A stretch of DNA of 64,000 bases from Pseudomonas fulva 12-X (GTDB lineage: Bacteria; Pseudomonadota; Gammaproteobacteria; Pseudomonadales; Pseudomonadaceae): NCBI RefSeq assembly GCF_000213805.1, contig NC_015556.1, positions 1,860,001-1,924,000 of the forward strand. The letters run 5' to 3'. Within the stretch, counting starts at the first letter, position 1. Every line of letters starts with the position of its first letter. The notes below the pieces were generated by a model that made no database searches, had not been told where the DNA came from, and saw only the letters and a program-made list of their open reading frames with translations. A program made the position numbers and the translations under genes. Positions 1-8,059 of this stretch are shown here, piece by piece.

Positions 1-127
1 GCTGCAGGGTCTCGTAGCAGCGCTGCAATTGCTCGACCGCGTGCTGCTGGGCAGCGTCACTGACGAAACCCTGCTGTTCGACGGCCAGGCGGTACGCCTC
101 GAGCGGCGTGCGGATGTGGATGTTCAT
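1..127 (-). CDS. ZapE/AFG1-like ATPase, N-terminal fragment (cut by window edge)
   Basis: Reading from the ATG at 127 on the minus strand gives about 42 residues beginning MNIHIRTPLEAYRLAV and continuing with DAAQQHAVEQLQRCYETLQ. The TPLE-Y start followed by a DAAQ..AV..LQR.Y helix is the typical N-terminus of ZapE/AFG1 AAA+ ATPases, which act at the inner membrane during division. The ATPase core lies outside the window, so the assignment rests on the N-terminus only. The start overlaps the stop of the upstream XRE regulator (TGA at 124-126), so the two are probably co-transcribed. It may be a ZapE paralogue rather than the main copy. Confidence 0.6.
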   Translation of the reverse strand, partial: MNIHIRTPLEAYRLAVEQQGFVSDAAQQHAVEQLQRCYETLQ

Positions 128-321
128 GCGTCGGGCGCCTGAAAGATGGCTTCGATAGGGCGCCCGAACAGCCGGGCGATCTTGAAGGCCAAGGGCAGGC
201 TGGGGTCATAGCGGCCGGTTTCGATGGCGTTCACCGTCTGCCGGGAGACGCCCAGGCGTTCGCCCAGCTCAGCCTGGGACCAGCCCTGGCCATTGCGCAA
301 TTCGCGCACATGGTTGATCAC
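124..321 (-). CDS. Small XRE-family HTH transcriptional regulator
   Basis: This 65-residue protein starts at GTG 321. It is essentially one Cro/CI-type helix-turn-helix: VRELRNGQGWSQAELGERLG, then VSRQTVNAIETGRYDPSLPLA, then KIARLFGRPIEAIF. Such 65-70 residue regulators (YozG/PF01381 type) are commonly translated together with a small membrane protein. That is the case here: its GTG overlaps the TGA of the membrane-protein gene (318-320), and its own stop overlaps the next start. It probably controls its own operon. Its DNA site and ligand are unknown. Confidence 0.85.
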   Translation of the reverse strand: MINHVRELRNGQGWSQAELGERLGVSRQTVNAIETGRYDPSLPLAFKIARLFGRPIEAIFQAPDA

Positions 322-695
322 CGGTAACGCCTCCAGCCCAGCCACGCACCAAAGCCCCACAGAGCGGCGAGCAGCGGCCATACGAAGAACATCGACAGGC
401 GCGGGAAACCGGCGGTTTCCAGAAAGCCGTAGCTGAAGGTGATCAGTGCCGTGCCGACGAACGCCAGCGCCAGCGCCTCCAGGTGAATCGCCCGGGCCAG
501 TTCGTCTAGCTGGCGGATCTGGCGAATCACCGTGATGGCCACCACGATCATCGGAGCGATGGGGAGCAGGGCGCATAGTGTGCGTGCGATACCTTCGGAG
601 AGCATCACCTGGGTCAGGCTGCTCACCGCTACGGCGATGACGTAGGCAGTTATCGCCAGGCTGAAGTGAATGACGAAGCGTTTGGAATCGGTCAT
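318..695 (-). CDS. Small integral membrane protein paired with XRE regulator
   Basis: The protein has about 125 residues with four predicted hydrophobic segments, roughly residues 8-30, 35-55, 75-97 and 103-120. The ATG at 695 (MTDSKRFVIHFSL) is preferred; an in-frame ATG at 710 would add five residues. No clear ribosome site separates the two. The gene overlaps the downstream XRE regulator by four bases, a common membrane-protein plus mini-HTH arrangement. The function is unknown; it may sense membrane state or modulate the regulator. Confidence 0.75.
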   Translation of the reverse strand: MTDSKRFVIHFSLAITAYVIAVAVSSLTQVMLSEGIARTLCALLPIAPMIVVAITVIRQIRQLDELARAIHLEALALAFVGTALITFSYGFLETAGFPRLSMFFVWPLLAALWGFGAWLGWRRYR

Positions 696-721
696 GGCAT
701 CGCACCGCATATGGAAAGTTC

Positions 722-768
722 GCTTTACACTAGCCGTGGTGATATCGGGTAGTCAAGCAAGCTTTACA
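722..768 (-). promoter_or_regulatory. Candidate promoter with TGTAAAGC direct repeats for the XRE operon
   Basis: On the minus strand a -35-like TTGACT (751-756) is followed, after 18 bases, by TAGTGT (727-732). The octamer TGTAAAGC occurs twice in the same orientation, at 761-768 and 722-729, flanking this core. The placement fits autoregulation by the XRE protein, which is inference. Confidence 0.4.
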
Positions 769-847
769 TTCGGTGTGGTCTACGCCGGCATTGCCGAGTC
801 GCCTTGCAGGCAAGTAGGCTGCGGCCCTTTCTTAGCGGAGCCTCATC

Positions 848-1294
848 ATGCCCATTCGCTCACGCCAACCAGCCGATCACGCTGTGTTGCTCGATATCTG
901 GCACCGCGCCGTGCTGGCCACCCACGATTTTCTCAGTGCCGAGGATGTACAAAGCCTCTATCACCAGGTGGACGAGCTGTACCTGCCTGCGGTGACGGTG
1001 CAGGTCTGGACGGATGAGGCAGAGCAGGTGCGCGGCTTTATCGGCCTCAGCGACCGCCATGTGGAGATGCTCTTCGTCGATCCCGACTACCGCGGTCAGG
1101 GCGTGGGCTCGCAGTTGCTGGACGATGCCCGGAGGCGGCTCGGGCCACTGACTGTGGACGTCAACGAGCAGAACCCGGCCGCCCACGGCTTCTATCGCCA
1201 CTACGGTTTTCAGGACACCGGGCGTAGTGAATTGGACGGGGAAGGGCGGCCGTTTCCGCTGATCCATATGGCCTACCGGGGCGCGCCAGACTGA
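848..1294 (+). CDS. yjaB: GNAT-family N-acetyltransferase, YjaB-like
   Basis: The protein has 148 residues and covers one complete GNAT fold. It matches recalled E. coli YjaB at several points: ATHDFLSAED near residue 25, the acetyl-CoA loop DYRGQGVGSQLL near 80-92, and VNEQNPAAHGFYRHYGF near 105-120 with TGRSE.D..G.P.PL at the end. YjaB binds acetyl-CoA, but its physiological acceptor is uncertain. It is a single gene in a 5' context of no obvious partner. Confidence 0.85.
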   Translation: MPIRSRQPADHAVLLDIWHRAVLATHDFLSAEDVQSLYHQVDELYLPAVTVQVWTDEAEQVRGFIGLSDRHVEMLFVDPDYRGQGVGSQLLDDARRRLGPLTVDVNEQNPAAHGFYRHYGFQDTGRSELDGEGRPFPLIHMAYRGAPD

Positions 1295-1427
1295 GCGTCA
1301 CAGAGCCGCCGAAAGCTCAGCCTATATAACTGTTATAAGCAAATTCTTACTCGGTATATGTCCTTTCGCTCCAAGTGGTTATCCTGCGCGCCTGACAAAT
1401 GAGCCGACAACGGCAATTGGGGCAGGT

Positions 1428-2213
1428 ATGGATTTTGGCGGTATGGGCTTCGTCGTGGCGGGGCTGGTGGTCGGCTTCATCGTGGGCATGACCGGCGTGG
1501 GCGGCGGTTCGCTGATGACGCCGATCCTGCTGTGGTTCGGCATCAACCCGGCGGCGGCCGTGGGCACCGATCTGCTGTACGCGGCGATCACCAAGGCGGG
1601 CGGCGTGTTCGTCCACCAGCGCAACCGCAATATCGACTGGAAGGTGACCGGTTGGCTGGCCGCCGGTAGCGTACCTGCGTCGTTGCTTACGCTGCTGGCG
1701 CTGACCCTACTGCCGGGCGATCAGCACGCCACCAACGCCCTGATCAAGAACGCCCTGGGTATCGTGTTGCTGCTGACCGCCACGGCGATTCTGTTCAAGA
1801 AACAGCTGTTTGCCTTCGCCAGCCGCCATGCCGGTGATGGCTTCCACTTCAGCCCGGCCCGCCTCAACGCGCTGACCGTGCTGGTAGGCGCGGTTCTCGG
1901 TTTCATGGTCACCCTGACCTCCATCGGCGCTGGCGCTCTGGGCACCGTGGCGCTGTTCCTGCTCTATCCGCTGATGGCCACGCGCCGCCTGGTCGGCACC
2001 GAAATCGCCCACGCCGTGCCGCTGACCCTGGTGGCGGGCCTTGGCCATGCCGGGCTCGGCAACCTGGACTGGGGCGTGCTGGGCTACCTGCTGCTGGGCT
2101 CGCTGCCCGGCATCTTCTTCGGCAGCCACCTGTCCGGGCGGGTTTCGGACAACGTGCTGCGTCCGTTCCTGGCGATCATGCTGATGGTGATCGGCTACAA
2201 ACTGGCGTTCTGA
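1428..2213 (+). CDS. Sulfite exporter TauE/SafE (TSUP) family permease
   Basis: This 261-residue, highly hydrophobic protein has about eight membrane spans and belongs to the TSUP family (PF01925). The N-terminal repeat has the family signature GMTGVGGGSLMTPILLWFGI followed by PAAAVGTDLLYAAITK. A related motif recurs in the second half (TSIGAGALGTVALFLLYP...LVGTEIAHAVPL), as expected of a tandem-repeat transporter. Family members move sulfite, sulfoacetate or other small sulfur or organic anions; the substrate here cannot be told. It is convergent with the macro-domain gene and the stops are adjacent. Confidence 0.88.
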   Translation: MDFGGMGFVVAGLVVGFIVGMTGVGGGSLMTPILLWFGINPAAAVGTDLLYAAITKAGGVFVHQRNRNIDWKVTGWLAAGSVPASLLTLLALTLLPGDQHATNALIKNALGIVLLLTATAILFKKQLFAFASRHAGDGFHFSPARLNALTVLVGAVLGFMVTLTSIGAGALGTVALFLLYPLMATRRLVGTEIAHAVPLTLVAGLGHAGLGNLDWGVLGYLLLGSLPGIFFGSHLSGRVSDNVLRPFLAIMLMVIGYKLAF

Positions 2214-2732
2214 TCAGCCGGTACGCTCATCCAGTTCACGCTGATAGACCGCCAGGTCACTGGCCGAGAAACAGCAGAACAGCACTTCGTCGATGCCAGG
2301 ACACCGCGCCAGTTCGGCCCGCACCGTGCTCACCGCGGCGCGGGCCGCCTGCTCGATGGGGTATCCGTAGATGCCGGTGCTGATGCTCGGAAAGGCGATG
2401 GAGCGGGCGTCCACTTCGGCCGCCAGGCGCAAGGCGTTGCGGTAGCAGTCGACCAGCAGCGCTTCTTCGCCGTGCTCGCCACCGCGCCATACCGGCCCCA
2501 CGGTGTGCACGATGTAACGCGCTGGCAATCGATAGCCGCCGGTGCGCTTGGCCTCACCGGTCTTGCAGCCGCCGAGCAGGCGGCATTCGTGCAGCAGCTC
2601 GCTGCCGGCGGCACGATGGATGGCGCCATCCACGCCGCCGCCACCGAGTAGCGACGAGTTGGCGGCATTGACGATGACATCAACTGCGAGTGTGGTGATA
2701 TCCGCCTGGATGGCGCCTATTCGTGCGGTCAT
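2214..2732 (-). CDS. Macro-domain ADP-ribose-binding/deacetylase protein (YmdB-like)
   Basis: The protein has 172 residues, starts at ATG 2732 ([15 protein letters not shown]) and is a single macro domain. Visible motifs are [26 protein letters not shown] (residues ~18-43), the ADP-ribose-contacting Asn and Gly-rich loop, and [10 protein letters not shown] near 120. Related proteins bind ADP-ribose and hydrolyse O-acetyl-ADP-ribose or remove mono-ADP-ribose from proteins. It lies 14 bases downstream of the C39-like gene on the same strand, so the two may be co-transcribed. A specific orthologue name is not assigned. Confidence 0.88.
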   Translation of the reverse strand: MTARIGAIQADITTLAVDVIVNAANSSLLGGGGVDGAIHRAAGSELLHECRLLGGCKTGEAKRTGGYRLPARYIVHTVGPVWRGGEHGEEALLVDCYRNALRLAAEVDARSIAFPSISTGIYGYPIEQAARAAVSTVRAELARCPGIDEVLFCCFSASDLAVYQRELDERTG

Positions 2733-2746
2733 TGGCGTGCCTTTCT

Positions 2747-3172
2747 CTACTTGTCGATAGTGACGGCCATGAACCACTTGGGCTGCACACGCCAGAAGTC
2801 GGTACGCACGTTGTGCTTCAGGGCGCGTTTGGAGTCCAGCACGCGAGCTTGCCCAGCGTCGCGGGCGAACACCACCCAGTGCCAGAACGGCCGACCGTTT
2901 TCCAGGCGCCAGCGGATGGCCAGCAATGCGCGATCCGGCAGGCGCTCCCAGTCGGAAAACGGCGCTGGTGCTCGTGCTTCTAAACCTTGGACGCGCAGCA
3001 GCCGGGTGACGTACTCGGTGTCCGACCACAACGCCTGGTCCTCGGCGTAAATGCCCAGTCCGTTGGCGAGGCGGCGGCTTTCTGCATAGCTGACCCCGGC
3101 CAACGCCGCGCAGGCGGCGATGCCGCAGCCGGAGGGTTGTTCCTGAATGACCGGATCGATGGGGCAGGGCAT
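2747..3172 (-). CDS. C39-like (papain-fold) cysteine peptidase domain protein
   Basis: The protein has 141 residues. An early Gln-Pro-Ser-Gly-Cys-Gly segment ([17 protein letters not shown], residues ~10-26) holds the oxyanion Gln and nucleophile Cys expected of C39-like peptidases. A later [10 protein letters not shown] (near 96-105) supplies the catalytic His, and VLDSKRA supplies a plausible Asp. There is no signal peptide or membrane segment, so it is likely cytosolic and may process or bind a small substrate. The gene precedes the macro-domain gene on the same strand. Peptidase activity is inferred from motifs only. Confidence 0.65.
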   Translation of the reverse strand: MPCPIDPVIQEQPSGCGIAACAALAGVSYAESRRLANGLGIYAEDQALWSDTEYVTRLLRVQGLEARAPAPFSDWERLPDRALLAIRWRLENGRPFWHWVVFARDAGQARVLDSKRALKHNVRTDFWRVQPKWFMAVTIDK

Positions 3173-3264
3173 TGGGCACTCCGTTTGCCGTGGAATCTCA
3201 GGGGGGATTGGCGAATAATGCCGGCACTGGCCTTGCGCCGTCCATGACAGGATCCCGCCCGCCC

Positions 3265-4143
3265 ATGAGCGCTACCACTCCACCTCTGGTGTTATCCATC
3301 CAGTCCCACGTTGCCCTCGGTCATGTCGGCAACGACGCTGCCGTGTTTCCGCTGCAGCGCCTGGGCTTCGAAGTGTTGCCGGTGCACACGGTGCAGTTTT
3401 CCAACCACACCGGCTACGGCCAGTTCCGCGGCCAGGTGTTCGATGCCGAGCACATTCGCGAGGTGCTCGCCGGCCTGCGTGATCGCGGCGCGTTGTCGCG
3501 GGTTTCGGCGGTGCTGTCCGGTTATCTGGGAGATGCGGCCATCGGTGCGGTGATTCTCGAGGCGGTGGACGAGATCCGCCGCGACAATCCCGGCGTGCGC
3601 TACCTCTGCGACCCGGTGATGGGCGATGTCGGGCGTGGGGTGTTCGTCAATGCAGCGATCCCGGATTTCCTGCGTAACCTGGCGATTCCCTGCGCCAACA
3701 TCATCACCCCCAACCAGTTCGAGTTCGAGCTGCTCACCGGCAGCAAGCTGGGCAGCGTCGATGAGGCGGTGCGTGTGGCGCGTCAGTTGCGCGGTCGCGG
3801 GCCGGACGTGGTGGTGATCACCAGCCTGGCCACGCCGGACATTGCGGCCGATCAGCTGTGCACCCTGGCGGTCAACGGCGACGGCGCCTGGCTGGTGAAT
3901 ACGCCGCGCCTGGCGCTGCATCCACTGCCCAACGGCATGGGCGACGTGTTCTCGGCGACCCTGCTGGCGCGTTTGCTGTCCGGCCATGCCTTGCCCCAGG
4001 CCCTGGAGCTGGCCACCGCCACGCTGTATGCCCTGGTCGCGGCCACCGCCGAAGGCTCGCGTGACCTGCCGTTGGTCAGCGCCCAGGAGCAGATCGTCCA
4101 GCCTGCCCAGCGTTATCAGGCCAGTGAAGTGGTGAGCCCATGA
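3265..4143 (+). CDS. pdxY: Pyridoxal kinase PdxY
   Basis: The protein has 292 residues from ATG 3265; an in-frame ATG at 3244 is possible but extends beyond the usual start. PdxY phosphorylates pyridoxal with ATP in the vitamin B6 salvage pathway. The N-terminus [26 protein letters not shown], then [32 protein letters not shown] and [16 protein letters not shown] are ribokinase-superfamily PdxY signatures. The catalytic [16 protein letters not shown] lies near residue 225. The stop overlaps the next start (ATGA), so the following small secreted protein is probably co-translated. Confidence 0.93.
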   Translation: MSATTPPLVLSIQSHVALGHVGNDAAVFPLQRLGFEVLPVHTVQFSNHTGYGQFRGQVFDAEHIREVLAGLRDRGALSRVSAVLSGYLGDAAIGAVILEAVDEIRRDNPGVRYLCDPVMGDVGRGVFVNAAIPDFLRNLAIPCANIITPNQFEFELLTGSKLGSVDEAVRVARQLRGRGPDVVVITSLATPDIAADQLCTLAVNGDGAWLVNTPRLALHPLPNGMGDVFSATLLARLLSGHALPQALELATATLYALVAATAEGSRDLPLVSAQEQIVQPAQRYQASEVVSP

Positions 4144-4541
4144 ATACAAAGGCTTGGTGCGCAGCGGCGCTGCTCTCGTTCAGCCTGCAGAGCCTGGCCT
4201 GCGAGGTGGATACCGGCGCGGCGTTTCGCGATGAGGTGCATGGCAATTTCGTGATCCCGGTGCGGGTCAAGCCGGGCGAGCGTTGCGTGGTGCTCGACCA
4301 GCTCGGCGAGCAAGGGCGCAAGACGCGCAACGAGCTGTGGATGCCGGTGGAGAAACTGGGCAACAGCACGCCGAAACTGGGACGCTGGAAACGCGAGTAT
4401 CAGGTCGAGGGCGATGTGGCCAAGGTTGACCGCTACGTGTATATCGCCGGAGAAGAAACCGGAGAGGATTCGGTCAGCTTCTCCTCCTTCCCCGATCAGC
4501 AGGAGCGGCGGGCCGTCGAATACCGCATTCGTATCGAGTGA
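4140..4541 (+). CDS. Secreted protein of unknown function downstream of pdxY
   Basis: The protein has 133 residues with a cleavable signal peptide ([22 protein letters not shown], cleavage near Ala20-Cys21). The mature part has two Cys (21 and near 50) that could form a disulphide and is otherwise polar. I do not recognise a family. It overlaps pdxY by four bases and is likely translated from the same message, with no evident link to B6 metabolism. Confidence 0.7.
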   Translation: MNTKAWCAAALLSFSLQSLACEVDTGAAFRDEVHGNFVIPVRVKPGERCVVLDQLGEQGRKTRNELWMPVEKLGNSTPKLGRWKREYQVEGDVAKVDRYVYIAGEETGEDSVSFSSFPDQQERRAVEYRIRIE

Positions 4542-4554
4542 CCGCCGCCTTGCC

Positions 4555-4809
4555 TCAGCACTTGTAAGGGCTTTCGCTCTTCAGCTCTTCGCCGCTTTTG
4601 GCATCGCGGATGATGACCGTGGCATTCGGGTAAGCCGAGCACAGGGCATTACGCGCCGTGTAGATGCCACTGCCCTCGGCGACCATGCTGACGTTCTGGG
4701 CCAGCGGCTGGCCGTTGGCATCCTGCAGCGAGAGCTGATAGGTGCCGGAGAGGGTCATGCAGCCGCCGAGCAGGGCGCTGGCGCTTAACAGGGCGATCAG
4801 GTTCTTCAT
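4555..4809 (-). CDS. Small lipoprotein
   Basis: The protein has 84 residues with a lipobox signal (MKNLIALLSASALLGGCM, lipidated Cys near 17). The mature domain of about 65 residues contains two further Cys (ALCSAYPNA and the C-terminal YKC) and no recognised family. It is probably anchored in the outer membrane. Another lipoprotein gene lies 54 bases upstream on the same strand, possibly in the same transcript. Confidence 0.75.
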   Translation of the reverse strand: MKNLIALLSASALLGGCMTLSGTYQLSLQDANGQPLAQNVSMVAEGSGIYTARNALCSAYPNATVIIRDAKSGEELKSESPYKC

Positions 4810-4863
4810 GGTGTTCCTCCTTGAGGTGGGCGCTGCCGGACTGGCCGGCGGCGCCCGCTTTAA

Positions 4864-5274
4864 TTACTGACCGACGCGGTGCTCGGTAAAGCGATAGTCG
4901 GCCTGGCAGTCGGCGGTCGGGTCGGCCTTGGTGTTGACGTACTCGACGGTGTCGGCATCGACGAAGCGGTAGTCGTACACCTCGGTGGTTTTCACGCCGT
5001 CGGTGGTCAGGTGGTTCTTGCCGTTGCTGGCTGTCCAGGTGCCGCGCTCGGTCTGGATCAGGCGAGTTCTGTCCTCGTCGGCAAAGAAGCTGATCTCGAA
5101 GCGACCGTCAGGGCGAAAGCTGGAATTCCAGGCGAAGAACTGGCAGGGGCCGTTCTTGTCGCGCATGCCTTGCCATTGCCCGAGTAGGCGTTGGTCCAGC
5201 GCTTGGGGGGATTGGCTGGCGCAGCCAGCGAGCAGAGCGGCGAGGCTCGCGCCCAGGAGGAGGGGTTTGAACAT
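4864..5274 (-). CDS. Lipoprotein of unknown function
   Basis: The protein has 136 residues. It has a lipoprotein signal (MFKPLLLGASLAALLAGCASQ, Cys near 18) and a compact mature domain with LLGQWQG...FRPDGRFEISFF...RGTW, which recalls lipocalin-like or META-type small beta-barrel lipoproteins. That resemblance is only suggestive. It sits upstream of the 84-residue lipoprotein and is divergent from the rbs operon. Confidence 0.72.
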   Translation of the reverse strand: MFKPLLLGASLAALLAGCASQSPQALDQRLLGQWQGMRDKNGPCQFFAWNSSFRPDGRFEISFFADEDRTRLIQTERGTWTASNGKNHLTTDGVKTTEVYDYRFVDADTVEYVNTKADPTADCQADYRFTEHRVGQ

Positions 5275-5451
5275 GGTGACAGTCCTTGGTCGGGTTACAT
5301 CCGGGCACGCGGGGCGCCCATTTTTGCCGCCGCGGCGGCCGCTGTGATTGACGGGTATGAACGGGAAAAGTTCGCGGCTGCGTGCAGATTCCTGACAACG
5401 CTCACGATTTTTCGGAGCAGCCTATTTAGCCCTGCGGATTGTTCGGAGAAT

Positions 5452-5502
5452 TTGACAATTGCCCGTACGTTAAATAATTTTGTCTATGCGCAAACGTTTG
5501 CG
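5452..5502 (+). promoter_or_regulatory. rbs operon promoter and RbsR-type operator
   Basis: A consensus -35 TTGACA (5452-5457) is followed, after exactly 17 bases, by a weaker -10 TAATTT (5475-5480). Immediately downstream lies a perfect 14-base palindrome CGCAAACGTTTGCG (5489-5502), typical of LacI-family operators. Binding there would block transcription initiation. The LacI-type regulator encoded four genes downstream is the obvious ligand-responsive repressor. Confidence 0.8.
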
Positions 5503-5537
5503 TGCCCGTAAAAACGACAATAACCACGGAGTTCGCC

Positions 5538-6494
5538 ATGTCCGGTTTTCGTCCTGCCCGTCTCTGCGTCGCCATTGCCCTTGGGGCCGCTGCCCTCGTC
5601 AGTTTTTCCAGTGCCCATGCCGCCGAAGGCGAGCCGCCACGCGTCGCACTGGTGATGAAATCCCTGGCCAACGAGTTCTTCCGCACCATGGAAGACGGCG
5701 CCAAGGCCTACCAGAAAGAACATCCTGACCAGTTCGAACTGGTCGCTAACGGCATCAAGGATGAAACCGATACCTCCGCGCAGATCCGCATCGTCGAGCA
5801 GATGATCGTTTCCAAGGTCGATGCCCTGGTGATCGCGCCCGCCGATTCCAAGGCGCTGGTGCCGGTGATCAAGAAGGCCACCGATGCCGGTATCAAGGTG
5901 GTCAACATCGACAACCGCCTCGACCCGGAAGTGGTCAAGAGCAAGGGCCTGGACGTGCCGTTCGTAGGCCCGGACAACCGCAAGGGCGCACGCCTGGTCG
6001 GTGAATACCTGGCCAAGGAAAAGCTCAAGGCCGGTGACGAAGTCGGCATCATCGAAGGCGTGTCCACCACCACCAACGCCCAGCAGCGCACCGCAGGCTT
6101 CAAGGACGCCATGGAGGCGGCCGGCATGAAGATCGTCGGCGTGCAGTCCGGTAACTGGGAGATCGACCGCGGCAACGCCGTGGCCTCGGCCATGCTCAAC
6201 GAGTACCCGAACCTCAAGGCGCTGCTGGCCGGTAACGACAGCATGGCTCTGGGCGCCGTCTCGGCCGTACGCGCCGCTGGCAAGAAGGACCAGGTGCAGG
6301 TGGTCGGTTACGACAACATCAACGCCATCAAGCCGATGCTCAAGGACGGTCGCGTACTCGCCACCGCCGACCAGTTCGCGGCTCGCCAGGCGGTGTTCGG
6401 TATCGAAGCGGCGCTCAAGCTGGTCAAGGGCGAGTCTACTGGTGCCAAAGACGGCGTGATCGAAACCCCAGTCGAACTCGTGACCAAACCGTGA
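5538..6494 (+). CDS. rbsB: Ribose ABC transporter periplasmic binding protein
   Basis: The protein has 318 residues from ATG 5538 with a Sec signal peptide ending near AHA|AEG (residue ~28). The mature protein is a periplasmic-binding type 1 sugar-binding fold: PRVALVMKSLANEFFRTMEDGA, DALVIAPADSKALVPVIKKA, VVNIDNRLD, GVSTTTNAQQRTAGF and VVGYDNINAIKPML. It delivers sugar to the RbsAC importer. It is the first gene of rbsBACRKD and its TGA overlaps the GTG start of rbsA. The ribose assignment comes from the adjacent rbsK and rbsD. Confidence 0.92.
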   Translation: MSGFRPARLCVAIALGAAALVSFSSAHAAEGEPPRVALVMKSLANEFFRTMEDGAKAYQKEHPDQFELVANGIKDETDTSAQIRIVEQMIVSKVDALVIAPADSKALVPVIKKATDAGIKVVNIDNRLDPEVVKSKGLDVPFVGPDNRKGARLVGEYLAKEKLKAGDEVGIIEGVSTTTNAQQRTAGFKDAMEAAGMKIVGVQSGNWEIDRGNAVASAMLNEYPNLKALLAGNDSMALGAVSAVRAAGKKDQVQVVGYDNINAIKPMLKDGRVLATADQFAARQAVFGIEAALKLVKGESTGAKDGVIETPVELVTKP

Positions 6495-8059
6495 TCCATG
6501 CGGTAACCGGCGGCGAGACCGTTCTCGCCGCTCGCGATATCGGCAAGACCTACGTCCAGCCTGTGCTAGGCGGGGTCGAGCTGGAGCTGCGCGCCGGTGA
6601 AGTGCTGGCGCTGACCGGCGAGAACGGCGCCGGCAAAAGTACCCTTTCGAAGATTTTCTGCGGGCTGGAACAACCGACCACGGGCTCCCTGAGCTTTCTC
6701 GGCCAGCCCTATGCACCGGCCAGCCGCCGCGAGGCCGAGCGCCTCGGTGTGCGCATGGTGTTGCAGGAACTCAACCTGCTGCCGACGCTGACCGTGGCCG
6801 AGAACCTGTTTCTCGACAACCTGCCCAGCCGCGCTGGCTGGATTTCCCGTGGTCGTTTGCGCGAGATGGCCCGCGAAGCCATGGCGCGGGTCGGCCTGGA
6901 GGCCATCGACCCGGATACGCCGGTGGCGGCGCTGGGCGTCGGCCACCAGCAGATGGTCGAGATCGCCCGCAACCTGATCGGCGAGTGCCGCGTGCTGGTA
7001 CTCGATGAGCCGACCGCCATGCTGACCGCCCGCGAGGTCGATCTGCTGTTCGAGCAGATCCAGCGCCTGCGCGACGCCGGTGTGGCCATCGTCTATATCT
7101 CCCATCGCCTCGAAGAGCTGGCCAAGGTGGCTCAGCGCGTTGCCGTGCTGCGCGACGGCCAGCTGGTGGCGGTGGAACCTATCGACCGTTACTCAAGCGA
7201 CGAGCTGGTCACCCTGATGGTCGGCCGCGAGGTCGGTGAAGCCATCGACCTGGGGGAGCGGCAGATCGGTGCGCCGCTGCTGCAGGTCAAGAATCTGAGC
7301 CGCCGCGGCAAGGTCGACGACGTATCGTTCAGCGTGCGGGCAGGGGAGATCTACGGCATTTCCGGGCTGATCGGCGCTGGCCGTACCGAGCTGCTGCGCC
7401 TGATCTACGGCGCCGACCGCGCCGACAGCGGCGAGGTGGCCATCGGCAATCCGCCGGTGCCGGTGCAGGTGCGTTCGCCCGCCGAAGCGGTGCGCAACGG
7501 TATCGCTCTGATCACCGAAGACCGCAAGGGCGAAGGCCTGCTGCTCGGCCAGCCGATTGCCGCCAACCTGGCGCTGGGCAATATGCCGGCAGTGTCCAAA
7601 CACGGCGTGATGCGCCCGGCGGCCGAACAGGCCCTGGCGCAGCGGCAGATCGACGCCATGCGCATTCGCTGCAACGGCGCCCACCAGGCGGTGGTCGAGC
7701 TGTCCGGCGGCAACCAGCAGAAAGTGGTGATCGGCCGCTGGCTGGAGCGTGACTGTCAGGTGCTGCTGTTCGATGAGCCGACCCGCGGCATCGACGTGGG
7801 CGCCAAGTTCGAAATCTACGGCCTGCTCGGTGAGCTGGCGCGCCAGGGCAAGGCCCTGGTGGTGGTATCCAGCGACCTGCGCGAACTGATGCTGATCTGC
7901 GACCGCATCGGCGTGCTGTCCGCTGGCCGCCTGATCGAAACCTTCGACCGCGATGACTGGACCCAGGACCGCCTGCTGGCCGCCGCTTTCGCCGGCTACC
8001 GCAGCCGCGAGGCCCTGCTCGGCGACGTTGCCCCCCCGTTACAGGAGCTTTCCCAATGA
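6491..8059 (+). CDS. rbsA: Ribose ABC transporter ATP-binding protein
   Basis: The protein has 522 residues starting at GTG 6491, coupled to rbsB by a GTGA overlap. It is a tandem ABC ATPase of the carbohydrate uptake 2 class. The first half has Walker A GENGAGKST (43-51), an LGVGHQQMVEIARNL signature segment and Walker B VLVLDEPTA. The second half has a degenerate Walker A (SGLIGAGRTELLR) but a good signature SGGNQQKVVIGRWL and LLFDEPTRGIDVGAK. The asymmetry is normal for RbsA. It powers uptake through RbsC. Confidence 0.93.
   Translation: MIHAVTGGETVLAARDIGKTYVQPVLGGVELELRAGEVLALTGENGAGKSTLSKIFCGLEQPTTGSLSFLGQPYAPASRREAERLGVRMVLQELNLLPTLTVAENLFLDNLPSRAGWISRGRLREMAREAMARVGLEAIDPDTPVAALGVGHQQMVEIARNLIGECRVLVLDEPTAMLTAREVDLLFEQIQRLRDAGVAIVYISHRLEELAKVAQRVAVLRDGQLVAVEPIDRYSSDELVTLMVGREVGEAIDLGERQIGAPLLQVKNLSRRGKVDDVSFSVRAGEIYGISGLIGAGRTELLRLIYGADRADSGEVAIGNPPVPVQVRSPAEAVRNGIALITEDRKGEGLLLGQPIAANLALGNMPAVSKHGVMRPAAEQALAQRQIDAMRIRCNGAHQAVVELSGGNQQKVVIGRWLERDCQVLLFDEPTRGIDVGAKFEIYGLLGELARQGKALVVVSSDLRELMLICDRIGVLSAGRLIETFDRDDWTQDRLLAAAFAGYRSREALLGDVAPPLQELSQ

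Noticed and set aside
2733..3179. N-terminal extension in frame with the macro-domain gene
   Set aside because: This part overlaps the C39-like gene in another frame and has low-complexity Arg/Pro composition; the macro domain starts naturally at 2732.
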